A DNA stretch of 64,000 bases. Origin: Trabulsiella odontotermitis (GTDB taxonomy: Bacteria; Pseudomonadota; Gammaproteobacteria; Enterobacterales; Enterobacteriaceae). Both the position numbers and the translations under genes were made by a program. Shown in pieces: positions 44,584 to 53,244 of the stretch; position 1 is the first letter of the stretch, and each line of letters opens with the position of its first letter. The stretch is taken from NCBI RefSeq assembly GCF_030053895.1, contig NZ_CP125781.1:3534001-3598000 (forward strand). Reading direction: 5' to 3'. Below the pieces are notes generated by a model. The model saw only the letters and a program-made list of their open reading frames with translations, had not been told where the DNA came from and made no database searches.

Positions 44584-45681
44584 TTAACGCGCCAGCCACT
44601 GCTGGCCTAACAGATCGGCGGTGAGGATAGCGGCATGGACGCTCTCCGGGGTCACCGCAAACGGCATATTATGGATGGTTTCCCCTTCCGCGCAGGTGGC
44701 TTTCGCCACCGCGGCGATTTTCTCGTCGATCCCCTCTTTGACGCCCATCTGCGCGAGCGTCACCGGCAGGCCGACGCGCTGGCAGAAGCCCAGCACCGTT
44801 TCAATCTCGTCCATCGGGCTGTTCTGTAGCACCAGCTGCGCCAGGGTACCGAAGGCCACTTTCTCACCGTGATACAGATGGTGGCACTCTTCAAGGATGG
44901 TGAAACCGTTGTGAATCGCGTGCGCGCCGGCCAGGCCGCTGCTCTCAAAACCGATACCGCTCAGATAGGTGTTGGCTTCGACAATACGCTCCAGCGCATC
45001 GGTCACCACTCCAGCCTGAGCCGCCAGGCGTGCTTTTTCGCCTTCCGCCAGCAGCGTATCATAGCACAGGCGCGCCAGGCTCAAGGCCGCCGCCGTGGAC
45101 TGCCCGCCCGCCATGCTGGTGGCTCGCGCATCGAAGCAGGCCTTGGCTTCAAACCAGGTGGAGAGCGCATCGCCCATCCCGGCCACCAGCAAGCGTACCG
45201 GCGCTTTGGCGATAATCGCCGTGTCCATCACCACCATATCCGGGTTTTTCGGGTAGATCAGATACTCTTCAAACTCGCCCGCCTCGGTGTAGATAACCGA
45301 CAGCGCGCTGGTCGGCGCATCGGTTGAGGCAATTGTCGGGATCACCACCACCGGCAGCTTCTGGTAATAGCCGATCGCCTTCGCGGTATCGAGGGTTTTC
45401 CCGCCGCCGATACCCACCACGCCGCGGCAGCCGTGCTGCTTAAGAATGGCGATCAGGCGGTTGATTTCCGCATGGCTGCACTCGCCGTTAAACCGTTCCG
45501 CATGGCAGCTAATATTGTGGCTATGCAGGCCGTTCAATACTTTGTCGCCCGCCAACTTCATCACGAAGTCATCGGCGATAACAAAAAAGCTGTCGGCCAG
45601 GTTTTTAGCGTATTCGCCAAACAGCATGGCGGCATCAGGTCCCTGGAGATATTTGGCTGGAGATTGAATAACTTTTAGCAT
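44584..45681 (-). CDS. dhaD: NAD-dependent glycerol dehydrogenase
   Basis: A 365-residue iron/zinc-type dehydrogenase that oxidises glycerol to dihydroxyacetone in the oxidative branch. NAD loop GVVGIGGGKTLDTAKA; metal ligands in the ASTDAPTSALSV region and in HAIHNGFTILEECHHLYHGEKVAFG. Start at 45681 (MLKVIQSPAKYLQG) matches the Klebsiella protein as I recall it; the frame extends 5 codons further. Divergent from dhaK. Confidence 0.96.
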   Translation of the reverse strand: MLKVIQSPAKYLQGPDAAMLFGEYAKNLADSFFVIADDFVMKLAGDKVLNGLHSHNISCHAERFNGECSHAEINRLIAILKQHGCRGVVGIGGGKTLDTAKAIGYYQKLPVVVIPTIASTDAPTSALSVIYTEAGEFEEYLIYPKNPDMVVMDTAIIAKAPVRLLVAGMGDALSTWFEAKACFDARATSMAGGQSTAAALSLARLCYDTLLAEGEKARLAAQAGVVTDALERIVEANTYLSGIGFESSGLAGAHAIHNGFTILEECHHLYHGEKVAFGTLAQLVLQNSPMDEIETVLGFCQRVGLPVTLAQMGVKEGIDEKIAAVAKATCAEGETIHNMPFAVTPESVHAAILTADLLGQQWLAR

Positions 45682-46237
45682 TTCTTTCACCCTCAAATAA
45701 GTGCGTATGTTGACACGTGAGCCCAGGCCGTCATGCCGCGGCGCCTGATATCAATGGCGCTTACAGCCACGCTGCCGGAGCGATGCATCCACTGTAGGGC
45801 GAGCCGCGGCGAAAAAAATTTTTCCCTTTTTTGTTCTGTTCTGAAACAGATAAAAAAATAATGCGTTTCACATTGAAACAATGTGACTGAGAAAGCGATG
45901 GGATTGCGATCGCGATCGGATCATTTTGGCAAAAAAGCCGCTATCGTCTCCCCTCTCTAACGCAGAAAATTGCCTCAATGCGGCACAATGGCGAAAAAAA
46001 TCATCCTTGCCCCATTTCTGATAGCAGAAAAAAACGGACAAATTATTAGCGCTGGCTCGCATTTCTCCTGTTTATCGGCAATTAATGTTCCATAAAGGAA
46101 CAAAAATTCTTTTCTACGTTCCGTTATGGAATCAATTTTGACGGCATTTTATTTTGCGCCCGCTCAGCCAGAATCACTACATCGCCGGGCTACCCTTATA
46201 GACAGGCGACCTCCCCCTACCCTACGGAGCATAAACA
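45682..46237. promoter_or_regulatory. dhaD-dhaK divergent control region with palindromes
   Basis: About 550 bp. GTTTCA-CAT-TGAAAC at 45865-45879 repeats the palindrome seen upstream of dhaB/dhaT; a related GTTCTGAAACAG lies 20 bases to its left. Closer to dhaK, GTTCC-N5-GGAAC at 46087-46101 and GTTCC-N5-GGAAT at 46118-46132 are spaced 31 bp, three helical turns. These are candidate sites for DhaR or a second regulator. Confidence 0.6.
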
Positions 46238-47308
46238 ATGAAAAAACTGATTAACCGTGTGGAAGATGTACTGAGTGAACAGCTTATCGGCCTGGCGAAG
46301 GCGCATCCTGAACTGACGCTGCACCAGGACCCGGTCTATGTCACCCGCGCTGATGCACCGGTCGCCGGCAAAGTGGCGCTGCTCTCCGGCGGCGGCAGCG
46401 GACACGAACCGATGCACTGCGGCTACATCGGCCAGGGCATGCTCTCCGGCGCCTGTCCGGGGGAAATTTTCACCTCGCCGACGCCGGACAAAATGTTCGA
46501 ATGCGCGATGCAGATTGACGGCGGCGAAGGCGTCCTGCTGATTATCAAAAACTATACCGGCGACATCCTGAATTTTGAGACCGCCACCGAGCTGCTGCAC
46601 GAAAGTGGCGTTAAGGTTACCACCGTCGTGGTGGATGACGACGTGGCGGTAAAAGACAGCCTCTATACCGCCGGACGCCGCGGCGTCGCCAATACCGTGC
46701 TGATTGAAAAACTGGTCGGCGCCGCCGCCGAACGCGGCGACTCGCTGGAAGCCTGCGCTGAACTGGGCCGCCGTTTAAATAACCTTGGTCACTCGATTGG
46801 CATCGCGCTGGGCGCCTGCACCGTACCGGCCGCCGGACAGCCCTCCTTTACCCTGAAAGATGATGAGATGGAGTTCGGCGTCGGCATCCATGGCGAGCCG
46901 GGTATCGACCGCCGCCGCTTCAGCTCGCTCGACCAAACCGTCGATGAGATGTTCGATACCCTGCTGGAAAACGGCGCATACAGCCGCACGCTGCGCCAGT
47001 GGGATAACGTCAAGGGAGCGTGGCAGGAAGTGAAACAGAGCAAAACCGCGCTGCAAAACGGCGATCGGGTTATCGCGCTGGTCAATAACCTCGGCGCCAC
47101 CCCGCTTTCCGAACTGTACGGCGTTTACAACCGCCTTGCCCAGCGCTGCGAAGCGTCCGGCATTGTGATTGAACGCAACCTCATCGGCAGCTACTGCACC
47201 TCGCTGGATATGGCGGGTTTCTCCATCACCCTGCTGAAAGCGGATGATGACACGCTGGCGTTATGGGACGCCCCGGTCCATACCCCAGCGCTGAACTGGG
47301 GAAAATAA
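46238..47308 (+). CDS. dhaK: PTS-dependent dihydroxyacetone kinase, substrate-binding subunit
   Basis: A 356-residue DhaK. H218 in GVGIHGEPG is the residue that binds dihydroxyacetone covalently; the GGGSGHEPMH block at 51-60 is the other substrate contact. It works with DhaL (ADP-carrying) and DhaM (phosphate donor). First gene of dhaKLM, preceded by ACGGAGC. Confidence 0.96.
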   Translation: MKKLINRVEDVLSEQLIGLAKAHPELTLHQDPVYVTRADAPVAGKVALLSGGGSGHEPMHCGYIGQGMLSGACPGEIFTSPTPDKMFECAMQIDGGEGVLLIIKNYTGDILNFETATELLHESGVKVTTVVVDDDVAVKDSLYTAGRRGVANTVLIEKLVGAAAERGDSLEACAELGRRLNNLGHSIGIALGACTVPAAGQPSFTLKDDEMEFGVGIHGEPGIDRRRFSSLDQTVDEMFDTLLENGAYSRTLRQWDNVKGAWQEVKQSKTALQNGDRVIALVNNLGATPLSELYGVYNRLAQRCEASGIVIERNLIGSYCTSLDMAGFSITLLKADDDTLALWDAPVHTPALNWGK

Positions 47309-47318
47309 GGAGCACGAC

Positions 47319-47951
47319 ATGTCACTGAACAGAACGCAAATCGTCGACTGGCTGTACCGCTGTGGCGACATTTTCACCAAACAGAGCGATTTTCTCACCG
47401 GCCTTGATAAAGAGATCGGCGACGCCGACCACGGCCTCAATATGCATCGCGGCTTCAGCAAAGTGGTCGAAAAGCTGCCGTCGATCGCCGATAAAGACAT
47501 CGGTTTTATTCTCAAGAATACCGGGATGACGCTGCTTTCCAACGTCGGCGGCGCCAGCGGCCCGCTGTTCGGCACCTTCTTTATCCGCGCCGCCCAGGTC
47601 ACCCAGGCGCATCAGAGCCTGACCCTCGACGAGCTTTATCAGATGATCCGCGAAGGCGCGGACGGCGTCGTCAACCGTGGTAAAGCGGAGCCGGGCGATA
47701 AGACGATGTGCGACGTCTGGCTGCCGGTGGTGGAATCCCTGCGTCATTCCAGCGAGCAACATCTGTCTATCCCTGCCGCGCTGGATGCCGCCTGCGAAGT
47801 GGCCGAGCGCGCCGCCCACGCCACCATCACCATGCAGGCGCGTAAAGGCCGCGCCAGCTATCTCGGCGAGCGCAGCATCGGGCATCAGGATCCCGGCGCG
47901 ACCTCGGTGCTGTTTATGGTTCAGATGCTGGCTGCCGCCGCCAAAGAGTAA
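47319..47951 (+). CDS. dhaL: Dihydroxyacetone kinase ADP-binding subunit
   Basis: A 210-residue DhaL. The metal/ADP site aspartates are in KEIGDADHGLNMHRGF, and the nucleotide loop contains SNVGGASGPLFGTFF. ADP stays bound and is rephosphorylated by DhaM. Ten bases after dhaK. Confidence 0.96.
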   Translation: MSLNRTQIVDWLYRCGDIFTKQSDFLTGLDKEIGDADHGLNMHRGFSKVVEKLPSIADKDIGFILKNTGMTLLSNVGGASGPLFGTFFIRAAQVTQAHQSLTLDELYQMIREGADGVVNRGKAEPGDKTMCDVWLPVVESLRHSSEQHLSIPAALDAACEVAERAAHATITMQARKGRASYLGERSIGHQDPGATSVLFMVQMLAAAAKE

Positions 47952-47961
47952 GGAAATCGCG

Positions 47962-49380
47962 ATGGTAAACCTGGTTATTGTTTCTCATAGCGCCCGGCTG
48001 GGCGAAGGTGTCGGAGAACTGGCCCGGCAGATGTTAATGAACGATGGCTGTAAGCTGGCGATCGCCGCCGGGATCGACGATCCCGACAGCCCGATCGGCA
48101 CCGATCCGATTAAAGTCATGGAGGCGATCGAATCCGTCGCCGATACCGACCATGTTCTGGTGATGATGGATATCGGCAGCGCCCTGCTCAGCGCCGAAAC
48201 CGCCCTCGATCTGCTCGATCCGGCGATGGCGGCAAAGGTGCGGCTGTGCGCCGCGCCGCTGGTCGAAGGGACGCTGGCGGCCACCGTCAGCGCCGCCTCC
48301 GGCGCCGGGATCGACAAAGTTATCGCCGATGCCATGAACGCCCTGGAAGCCAAGCGGGTTCAGCTGGGTTTACCTTCGCACACGCCTGACGCCGCCGCCC
48401 CAACGCTTGCTGACGACGGCGATGCTAAATCGGTTTCAGTCATTATTAACAATCACAACGGCCTGCACGTGCGTCCGGCATCAAAGCTGGTCGCCGCGCT
48501 GGCGGGTTTTAACGCCGACCTGGTGCTGGAGAAAAACGGCAAATGCGTCACCCCGGACAGTCTGAATCAAATCGCTCTGCTACAGGTGCGCCGCCACGAT
48601 AAGCTGCGCCTGCTGGCCCGCGGTCCGGACGCCGATGCGGCGCTGGCGGCGTTTCAGGCGCTGGCCGCCGATAACTTCGGCGAGTCGCCGGAGGCGCAGC
48701 CGACAGCGGAACCCGCCATACCTGCGCGTGTTGAAGGCGCCGCGATGCTTTATCCGCAGGCGCCGATCCAACCGGCGCTCCCCGCCGCCGCCGACATCGC
48801 CCGCGAGCAGCAGCGCCTGCGCCAGGCGATCGACCAGACGCTGGCCGATCTCAATGCGCTCACCGAGCTGGCGGAACACAAATTTAACGCCGATATCGCG
48901 GCGATCTTCGCCGGTCATCACACCTTGCTCGACGATGAAGATCTGTTTGATGCCGCCAACGATCGCCTGCTCACCGAACAGTGCTCGGCGGAATGGGCGT
49001 GGCATCAAGTGCTGATGGAGCTCAGCCAGCAGTATCGTCAGCTGGATGACGCCTATCTGCAGGCCCGTTATATCGATGTCGACGATATTCTGCAGCGCAC
49101 GCTGCGCCATCTGCAGGGTATTAAGGAGACGCTGCCATTCGCCAGTGAGCCGACGATTATTATCGCCGACAATATTTATCCCTCGACTGTACTCCAACTG
49201 GATGCCAGCAAGGTCACCGGCCTGTGCCTGCGCGACGGCAGCGAACAGGCCCACGGCGCGATTATCGCCCGCGCGGCGGGGATCGCCTGGCTATGCCAGC
49301 AGGGCGAAGCGCTGAATGATATTCAGCCTGGCGAAGCCATCACGCTCGATATGCGTCTGCAACGTCTTATTCGTCGCTAA
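47962..49380 (+). CDS. dhaM: PTS-dependent dihydroxyacetone kinase phosphotransferase subunit
   Basis: A 472-residue three-domain protein. A mannose-type EIIA domain holds H9 (VSHSARLGEG). An HPr-like domain at about 150-245 has the active His in NGLHVRPASK. A truncated enzyme I N-terminal domain follows at about 265-472, with its His in SEQAHGAIIARA. It passes phosphate from PEP to DhaL-bound ADP. Start at 47962 chosen after AAGGAAATCGCG; an upstream frame would overlap dhaL. Confidence 0.95.
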   Translation: MVNLVIVSHSARLGEGVGELARQMLMNDGCKLAIAAGIDDPDSPIGTDPIKVMEAIESVADTDHVLVMMDIGSALLSAETALDLLDPAMAAKVRLCAAPLVEGTLAATVSAASGAGIDKVIADAMNALEAKRVQLGLPSHTPDAAAPTLADDGDAKSVSVIINNHNGLHVRPASKLVAALAGFNADLVLEKNGKCVTPDSLNQIALLQVRRHDKLRLLARGPDADAALAAFQALAADNFGESPEAQPTAEPAIPARVEGAAMLYPQAPIQPALPAAADIAREQQRLRQAIDQTLADLNALTELAEHKFNADIAAIFAGHHTLLDDEDLFDAANDRLLTEQCSAEWAWHQVLMELSQQYRQLDDAYLQARYIDVDDILQRTLRHLQGIKETLPFASEPTIIIADNIYPSTVLQLDASKVTGLCLRDGSEQAHGAIIARAAGIAWLCQQGEALNDIQPGEAITLDMRLQRLIRR

Positions 49381-49400
49381 ATCCACTTTGACCGTTACCA

Positions 49401-49422
49401 CTCCGGGGGCCCGCCTCCGGAG
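49401..49422 (+). terminator. GC-rich hairpin after dhaM
   Basis: CTCCGG and CCGGAG flank a 10-nt GC-rich loop, 20 bases after the dhaM stop, with a short TTTTC further on. It may attenuate rather than end transcription, since the ATP-dependent kinase gene follows on the same strand. Confidence 0.45.
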
Positions 49423-49454
49423 GGTGAGTTTTCGCTTACTGATCAGGAACCACT

Positions 49455-51104
49455 ATGTCTCAATTCTTTTTTAACCAGCGCGCCAGCCTCGTTAACGACG
49501 TGATCGAGGGAACCATTATTGCCAGCCCGTGGAACAACCTCGCCCGCCTGGAGAGCGACCCGGCGATCCGTGTAGTGGTACGCCGCGATCTGAATAAAAA
49601 CAACGTGGCGGTGATTTCCGGCGGCGGTTCAGGACACGAACCGGCGCACGTCGGCTTTATTGGTAAAGGCATGCTGACCGCCGCGGTCTGCGGCGATCTG
49701 TTCGCCTCGCCGAGCGTCGATGCGGTACTCACCGCGATTCAGGCGGTGACCGGCGAGGCGGGCTGTCTGCTGATCGTTAAAAACTACACCGGCGATCGGC
49801 TTAACTTCGGCCTCGCGGCGGAGAAAGCGCGCCGTCTTGGCTATAACGTAGAGATGCTGATCGTCGGCGACGATATTTCGCTGCCGGATAACAAACAGCC
49901 GCGCGGTATCGCCGGGACTATTCTTGTGCATAAGGTGGCGGGCTATTTCGCCGAGCGCGGCTTCAACCTCGCCACCGTCCTGCGTGAAGCGCAATACGCC
50001 GCCAACCATACCGCCAGCATCGGGGTGGCGCTGGCCAGCTGTCACCTGCCGCAGGAAGCGGAAAGCGCGCCGCGCCATCAGCCCGGCCACGCCGAGCTGG
50101 GGATGGGCATCCACGGCGAACCGGGAGCCTCGACGATCGCGACCCATAACAGCGCGGAAATCATGCAGATTATGGTAGAGAAGCTGACCGCCGCCCTACC
50201 TGAAACCGGCCGCCTGGCGGTGATGCTCAATAATCTCGGCGGCGTGTCGGTGGCCGAGATGGCGATTCTGACCCGCGAGCTGGCCAACACCCCACTCCAT
50301 GCGCGCGTTGACTGGTTGATTGGCCCGGCTTCGCTGGTAACGGCGCTGGATATGAAAGGCTTCTCGCTGACCACTATCGTGCTGGAAGAGAGCATTGAAA
50401 AGGCGCTGCTGTCGGATGTCGAAACCGCCAGTTGGCAGAAGCCGGTGCAGCCGCGGGCTGTTAATATCATGCCGTCCGCGCTCGCCAGCGCACGCGTCGC
50501 CTTTACGCCATCGGCCAACCCGCAGGTGGGCGATTACGTGGCGCAGGTGACCAGCACCCTCTCCGGCCTCGAAACCCATCTCAACGCGCTTGACGCCAAA
50601 GTGGGCGACGGCGATACCGGCTCCACTTTCGCCGCTGGCGCGCGTGAGATTGCCGCTCTATTGCAACGCCAGCAACTGCCGCTCAATGATTTACCCACGC
50701 TGTTCGCGCTAATTGGCGAACGCCTGACGGTGGTGATGGGCGGCTCCAGCGGCGTATTGATGTCGATTTTCTTCACCGCCGCCGGGCAGAAGCTGGAGCA
50801 AGGCGCCAGCATGGCGGAAGCGCTGAACGCCGGTCTGGGGCAGATGAAATTTTACGGCGGCGCCGATGAGGGCGACCGGACGATGATTGACGCTCTACAG
50901 CCGGCGCTGGCGGCGCTGCTGGCCGAACCGGATAATCTGCAGGCCGCTTTCGCCGCGGCGCAGGCCGGCGCGGATCGCACCTGCCAGTCGAGCAAAGCCG
51001 GCGCCGGACGCGCCTCCTATCTCAATAGCGAGAGCCTGCTCGGCAATATGGACCCCGGCGCCCACGCGGTGGCGATGGTGTTTAAGGCGCTGGCGGAACG
51101 CTAA
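49455..51104 (+). CDS. ATP-dependent dihydroxyacetone kinase (DhaK-DhaL fusion)
   Basis: A 549-residue single-chain kinase. DhaK-like domain at about 1-330 with the covalent His in GMGIHGEPGAS and the GGGSGHEPAH block; DhaL-like domain at about 355-549 with AKVGDGDTGSTFAAGA and GGSSGVLMSIFF. Called DhaK1 or DhaK in Klebsiella and Citrobacter. It phosphorylates dihydroxyacetone with ATP, a second route beside DhaKLM in the same cluster. Confidence 0.95.
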   Translation: MSQFFFNQRASLVNDVIEGTIIASPWNNLARLESDPAIRVVVRRDLNKNNVAVISGGGSGHEPAHVGFIGKGMLTAAVCGDLFASPSVDAVLTAIQAVTGEAGCLLIVKNYTGDRLNFGLAAEKARRLGYNVEMLIVGDDISLPDNKQPRGIAGTILVHKVAGYFAERGFNLATVLREAQYAANHTASIGVALASCHLPQEAESAPRHQPGHAELGMGIHGEPGASTIATHNSAEIMQIMVEKLTAALPETGRLAVMLNNLGGVSVAEMAILTRELANTPLHARVDWLIGPASLVTALDMKGFSLTTIVLEESIEKALLSDVETASWQKPVQPRAVNIMPSALASARVAFTPSANPQVGDYVAQVTSTLSGLETHLNALDAKVGDGDTGSTFAAGAREIAALLQRQQLPLNDLPTLFALIGERLTVVMGGSSGVLMSIFFTAAGQKLEQGASMAEALNAGLGQMKFYGGADEGDRTMIDALQPALAALLAEPDNLQAAFAAAQAGADRTCQSSKAGAGRASYLNSESLLGNMDPGAHAVAMVFKALAER

Positions 51105-51107
51105 GCC

Positions 51108-51194
51108 TCACCCGGTGGCGCTGCGCTTACCGGGGCGACATAACACCATTGAAAGGTAGCCCGGAGAAGGCGCAACGCGCCGCCATCCGGGTTT
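51108..51194. repeat. Two REP-like palindromic units
   Basis: CCCGGTGGCGCTGCGCTTACCGGGG at about 51111-51135 and an inverted-type unit from AGCCCGGAGAAGGCGC to CGCCATCCGGGTTT at about 51158-51193. These are the extragenic palindromes common in enterobacterial, including Klebsiella, chromosomes. They lie between convergent genes, where they may stabilise transcripts. Their presence suggests the block was once ordinary chromosome. Confidence 0.7.
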
Positions 51195-51207
51195 ACCACA
51201 CTGCCGA

Positions 51208-51978
51208 TTATTTGCTATGCCAGTACGCCTGCGAACGCACCAGTTGCTGATCGATACTCGGCTCCTCAAAGCGCGCCAGCAGCGATTTCACCACGCCGCC
51301 TTCTCCGGTCAGCCAGATAAAATAATCTTCTGACGGCACCTTGACCTGAGCCAGCCGCTCGGCGACGAACGCCGGGTTGTGGCCTACCACCCATTCGATA
51401 TTAAAGCCGTCGAGATCCGCCAGATAATCTTTATACGAAGCATCCGCGACGGTGACGATGGCCGTCACCTGCGGCGTCACCGGCAGCTGACGTAATCCCA
51501 GCAGGCGACGGCGCAGCGCCGGCATGCCCGACTCGTCACAGACATAAAGCTGCCAGGCGTAATCTTCCGGCACCACCAGCGAGCCGCGCGGCCCGCCGAT
51601 CACCAGCTTATCGCCGATGTTGGCTTCCAGCGCCCAGCGGCTGGCAATACCGCCATCGTGGATATAAAAATCGTAAGCCAGCTCGTGGCGTTCGGCATCG
51701 TACAGCGGCGTGTAGTCGCGGGTCGCCGGGCGCACGCCCTCGCCCCAGTTAATGCCTTCGTCGGTCACTTCCGGCGGCGTAAATACGCTGCCCGCCTGCG
51801 GGAAAAACAGTTTGGTGTGGTCGTCAAAACCTTGTGAAACAAAGCCATCCAGCGCCTCGCCCCCCAGCACGATCCGCTGGAACGCCTGGCCGATACGCTC
51901 AACGCGCAGCACGGTTAATTCGCGAAAACGTAGTTCGTTACGCACGCGCTGTGGGTAGCGTGAGGTGTTTTTTGTCAT
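51208..51978 (-). CDS. yqjH: NADPH-dependent ferric-chelate reductase (siderophore-interacting protein)
   Basis: A 256-residue SIP-family flavoprotein. FAD-binding region RDYTPLYDAERHELAYDFYIHD with the RxYT-like motif, and a C-terminal NAD(P)-binding part (YFIWLTGEGGVVKSLL). It reduces ferric siderophores to release iron. The promoter carries a Fur-box-like and a YqjI-box-like sequence, as in E. coli. Divergent from the yqjI remnant. Confidence 0.92.
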   Translation of the reverse strand: MTKNTSRYPQRVRNELRFRELTVLRVERIGQAFQRIVLGGEALDGFVSQGFDDHTKLFFPQAGSVFTPPEVTDEGINWGEGVRPATRDYTPLYDAERHELAYDFYIHDGGIASRWALEANIGDKLVIGGPRGSLVVPEDYAWQLYVCDESGMPALRRRLLGLRQLPVTPQVTAIVTVADASYKDYLADLDGFNIEWVVGHNPAFVAERLAQVKVPSEDYFIWLTGEGGVVKSLLARFEEPSIDQQLVRSQAYWHSK

Positions 51979-52002
51979 TTTTCGCCTTCGTGAAGATAAT
52001 AC

Positions 52003-52044
52003 GATATATCTAAATTTATTTTTAAATGATAATGATTGCTAATC
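52003..52044 (-). promoter_or_regulatory. yqjH promoter: YqjI-like half-palindrome and Fur-like box
   Basis: GATATATCTAA at 52003-52013 repeats part of the palindrome next to yqjI. The adjacent ATGATAATGATTGCTAAT at about 52026-52043 resembles the Fur consensus. Dual control by nickel-responsive YqjI and iron-responsive Fur is known for this gene pair in E. coli. Confidence 0.6.
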
Positions 52045-52183
52045 AAAAAGATTGCAAGCACTTTTTTGATATAGTCAGCTTGAGATTAAACAGCTATCAG
52101 CAATCCATAAAAACCATTAATAATCATCAAATTAAACAAAAATTATTTTATAGACTTGCAAGTCGATAAACTTTAGATATAAA

Positions 52184-52197
52184 TTAGATATATCTAA
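52184..52197. promoter_or_regulatory. YqjI operator palindrome
   Basis: TTAGATATATCTAA, a perfect 14-bp palindrome 17-30 bases before the yqjI start. YqjI is known to repress its own gene and yqjH through such inverted repeats. The operator survives although the repressor gene is destroyed. Confidence 0.65.
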
Positions 52198-52213
52198 ATA
52201 ACATCAGGAGACG

Positions 52214-52280
52214 ATGATGCAAAACCATCATGAAGGTTGCTGTAAACATACAGAGCACCAACACGAAGGCTGCTGCAAGG
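52214..52280 (+). pseudogene. yqjI: yqjI (PadR-family nickel-sensing repressor), 5' remnant only
   Basis: Only the His/Cys-rich metal-binding N terminus remains: from ATG 52214, MMQNHHEGCCKHTEHQHEGCCKG, read here in segments HHEGCCKH and HEGCCKG. The frame then enters insertion-sequence DNA; the exact joint is near 52275-52290. The PadR winged helix is lost, so yqjH is probably no longer repressed by YqjI in this block. Confidence 0.85.
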
Positions 52281-53093
52281 GTGCTGGATGTGCATCCGAG
52301 TGGTTTTTACGCCTGGCTTCAGCAGCCGGATTCACGGCGGCATCATGCTGACCTGAGGCTGACGGGGCTGATAAAGCAGTTCTGGCTGGAGTCGGGTTGC
52401 GTTTATGGTTATCGCAAGATCCACCTCGACCTGCGGGATACCGGACAACAGTGCGGAGTTAATCGTGTCTGGCGACTGATGAAGCGTGCCGGGATAAGGG
52501 CTCAGGTCGGGTACCGTAGCCCACGGGCACGTAAGGGTGAAACCAGCATCGTGACGCCCAACAGGCTCCAGCGGCAGTTCAACCCGGAAGCACCGGATGA
52601 GCGTTGGGTAACGGACATCACCTACATCCGGACTCACGAAGGCTGGCTGTATCTGGCTGTTGTTGTTGACCTGTTCTCGCGCAAAGTTATTGGCTGGTCA
52701 ATGCAGCCCCGGATGACAAAGGATATTGTCCTGAATGCACTTCTGATGGCCGTGTGGCGACGTAATCCTCAAAAGCAGGTGCTGGTTCATTCTGATCAAG
52801 GCAGTCAGTACACAAGCTATGAGTGGCAGTCGTTCCTGAAATCACACGGGCTGGAGGGCAGTATGAGCCGTCGCGGTAATTGCCATGATAATGCGGTTGC
52901 AGAAAGCTTTTTCCAGTTGTTGAAACGCGAACGGATAAAGAAAAAGATCTACGGAACGCGGGAAGAAGCCCGCAGCGATATTTTTGATTACATCGAAATG
53001 TTTTATAACAGTAAGCGTCGGCATGGTTCCAGCGATCAGATGTCACCGACAGAATATGAAAACCAGTATTATCAACGGCTCGGAAGTGTCTAA
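52230..53093 (+). CDS. IS3-family transposase OrfB, joined to yqjI sequence at its start
   Basis: A 287-residue frame with the HTH_21 region (CVYGYRKIHLDLRDTG) and the DDE core (ERWVTDITYIRTHEGW, VHSDQGSQYTS, NAVAESFFQLLKRERIK). The first codons, MKVAVNIQSTNTKAAA, are yqjI bases read in another frame, so the start is accidental. OrfA is missing, so this is unlikely to transpose alone. Confidence 0.85.
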   Translation: MKVAVNIQSTNTKAAARVLDVHPSGFYAWLQQPDSRRHHADLRLTGLIKQFWLESGCVYGYRKIHLDLRDTGQQCGVNRVWRLMKRAGIRAQVGYRSPRARKGETSIVTPNRLQRQFNPEAPDERWVTDITYIRTHEGWLYLAVVVDLFSRKVIGWSMQPRMTKDIVLNALLMAVWRRNPQKQVLVHSDQGSQYTSYEWQSFLKSHGLEGSMSRRGNCHDNAVAESFFQLLKRERIKKKIYGTREEARSDIFDYIEMFYNSKRRHGSSDQMSPTEYENQYYQRLGSV

Positions 53094-53111
53094 ATTATCC
53101 GTGGCGATTCA
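52281..53111 (+). mobile_element. IS3-family element, left end and orfA deleted
   Basis: The right end is present: read inward from 53111 it begins TGAATCGCCACGGATAA, a known IS3-type terminal sequence. The left inverted repeat and orfA are absent and the element abuts yqjI directly. The truncated IS forms the right border of the Klebsiella-like dha block. Confidence 0.8.
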
Positions 53112-53244
53112 GCCAGCAGTCGCGCAGCTGCCTCAAGCGCAGAGGATTGAAAAAATCTTCAGATATATATCATCACTCTGAACATACGCAATTAACGGCG
53201 GAATCTCACGATTCTACCGTTTTTTATTATTTTTCAGAGGAGTA
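53112..53244. other. Spacer before the CP4 core genes
   Basis: About 130 bp of island DNA between the IS end and ykfA-like gene. A 27-codon open tail (SVAIQPAVAQLPQAQRIEK) has no start and could be the remains of an interrupted gene. A TCAGAGGAGTAGTG ribosome site precedes the next gene. Confidence 0.35.
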
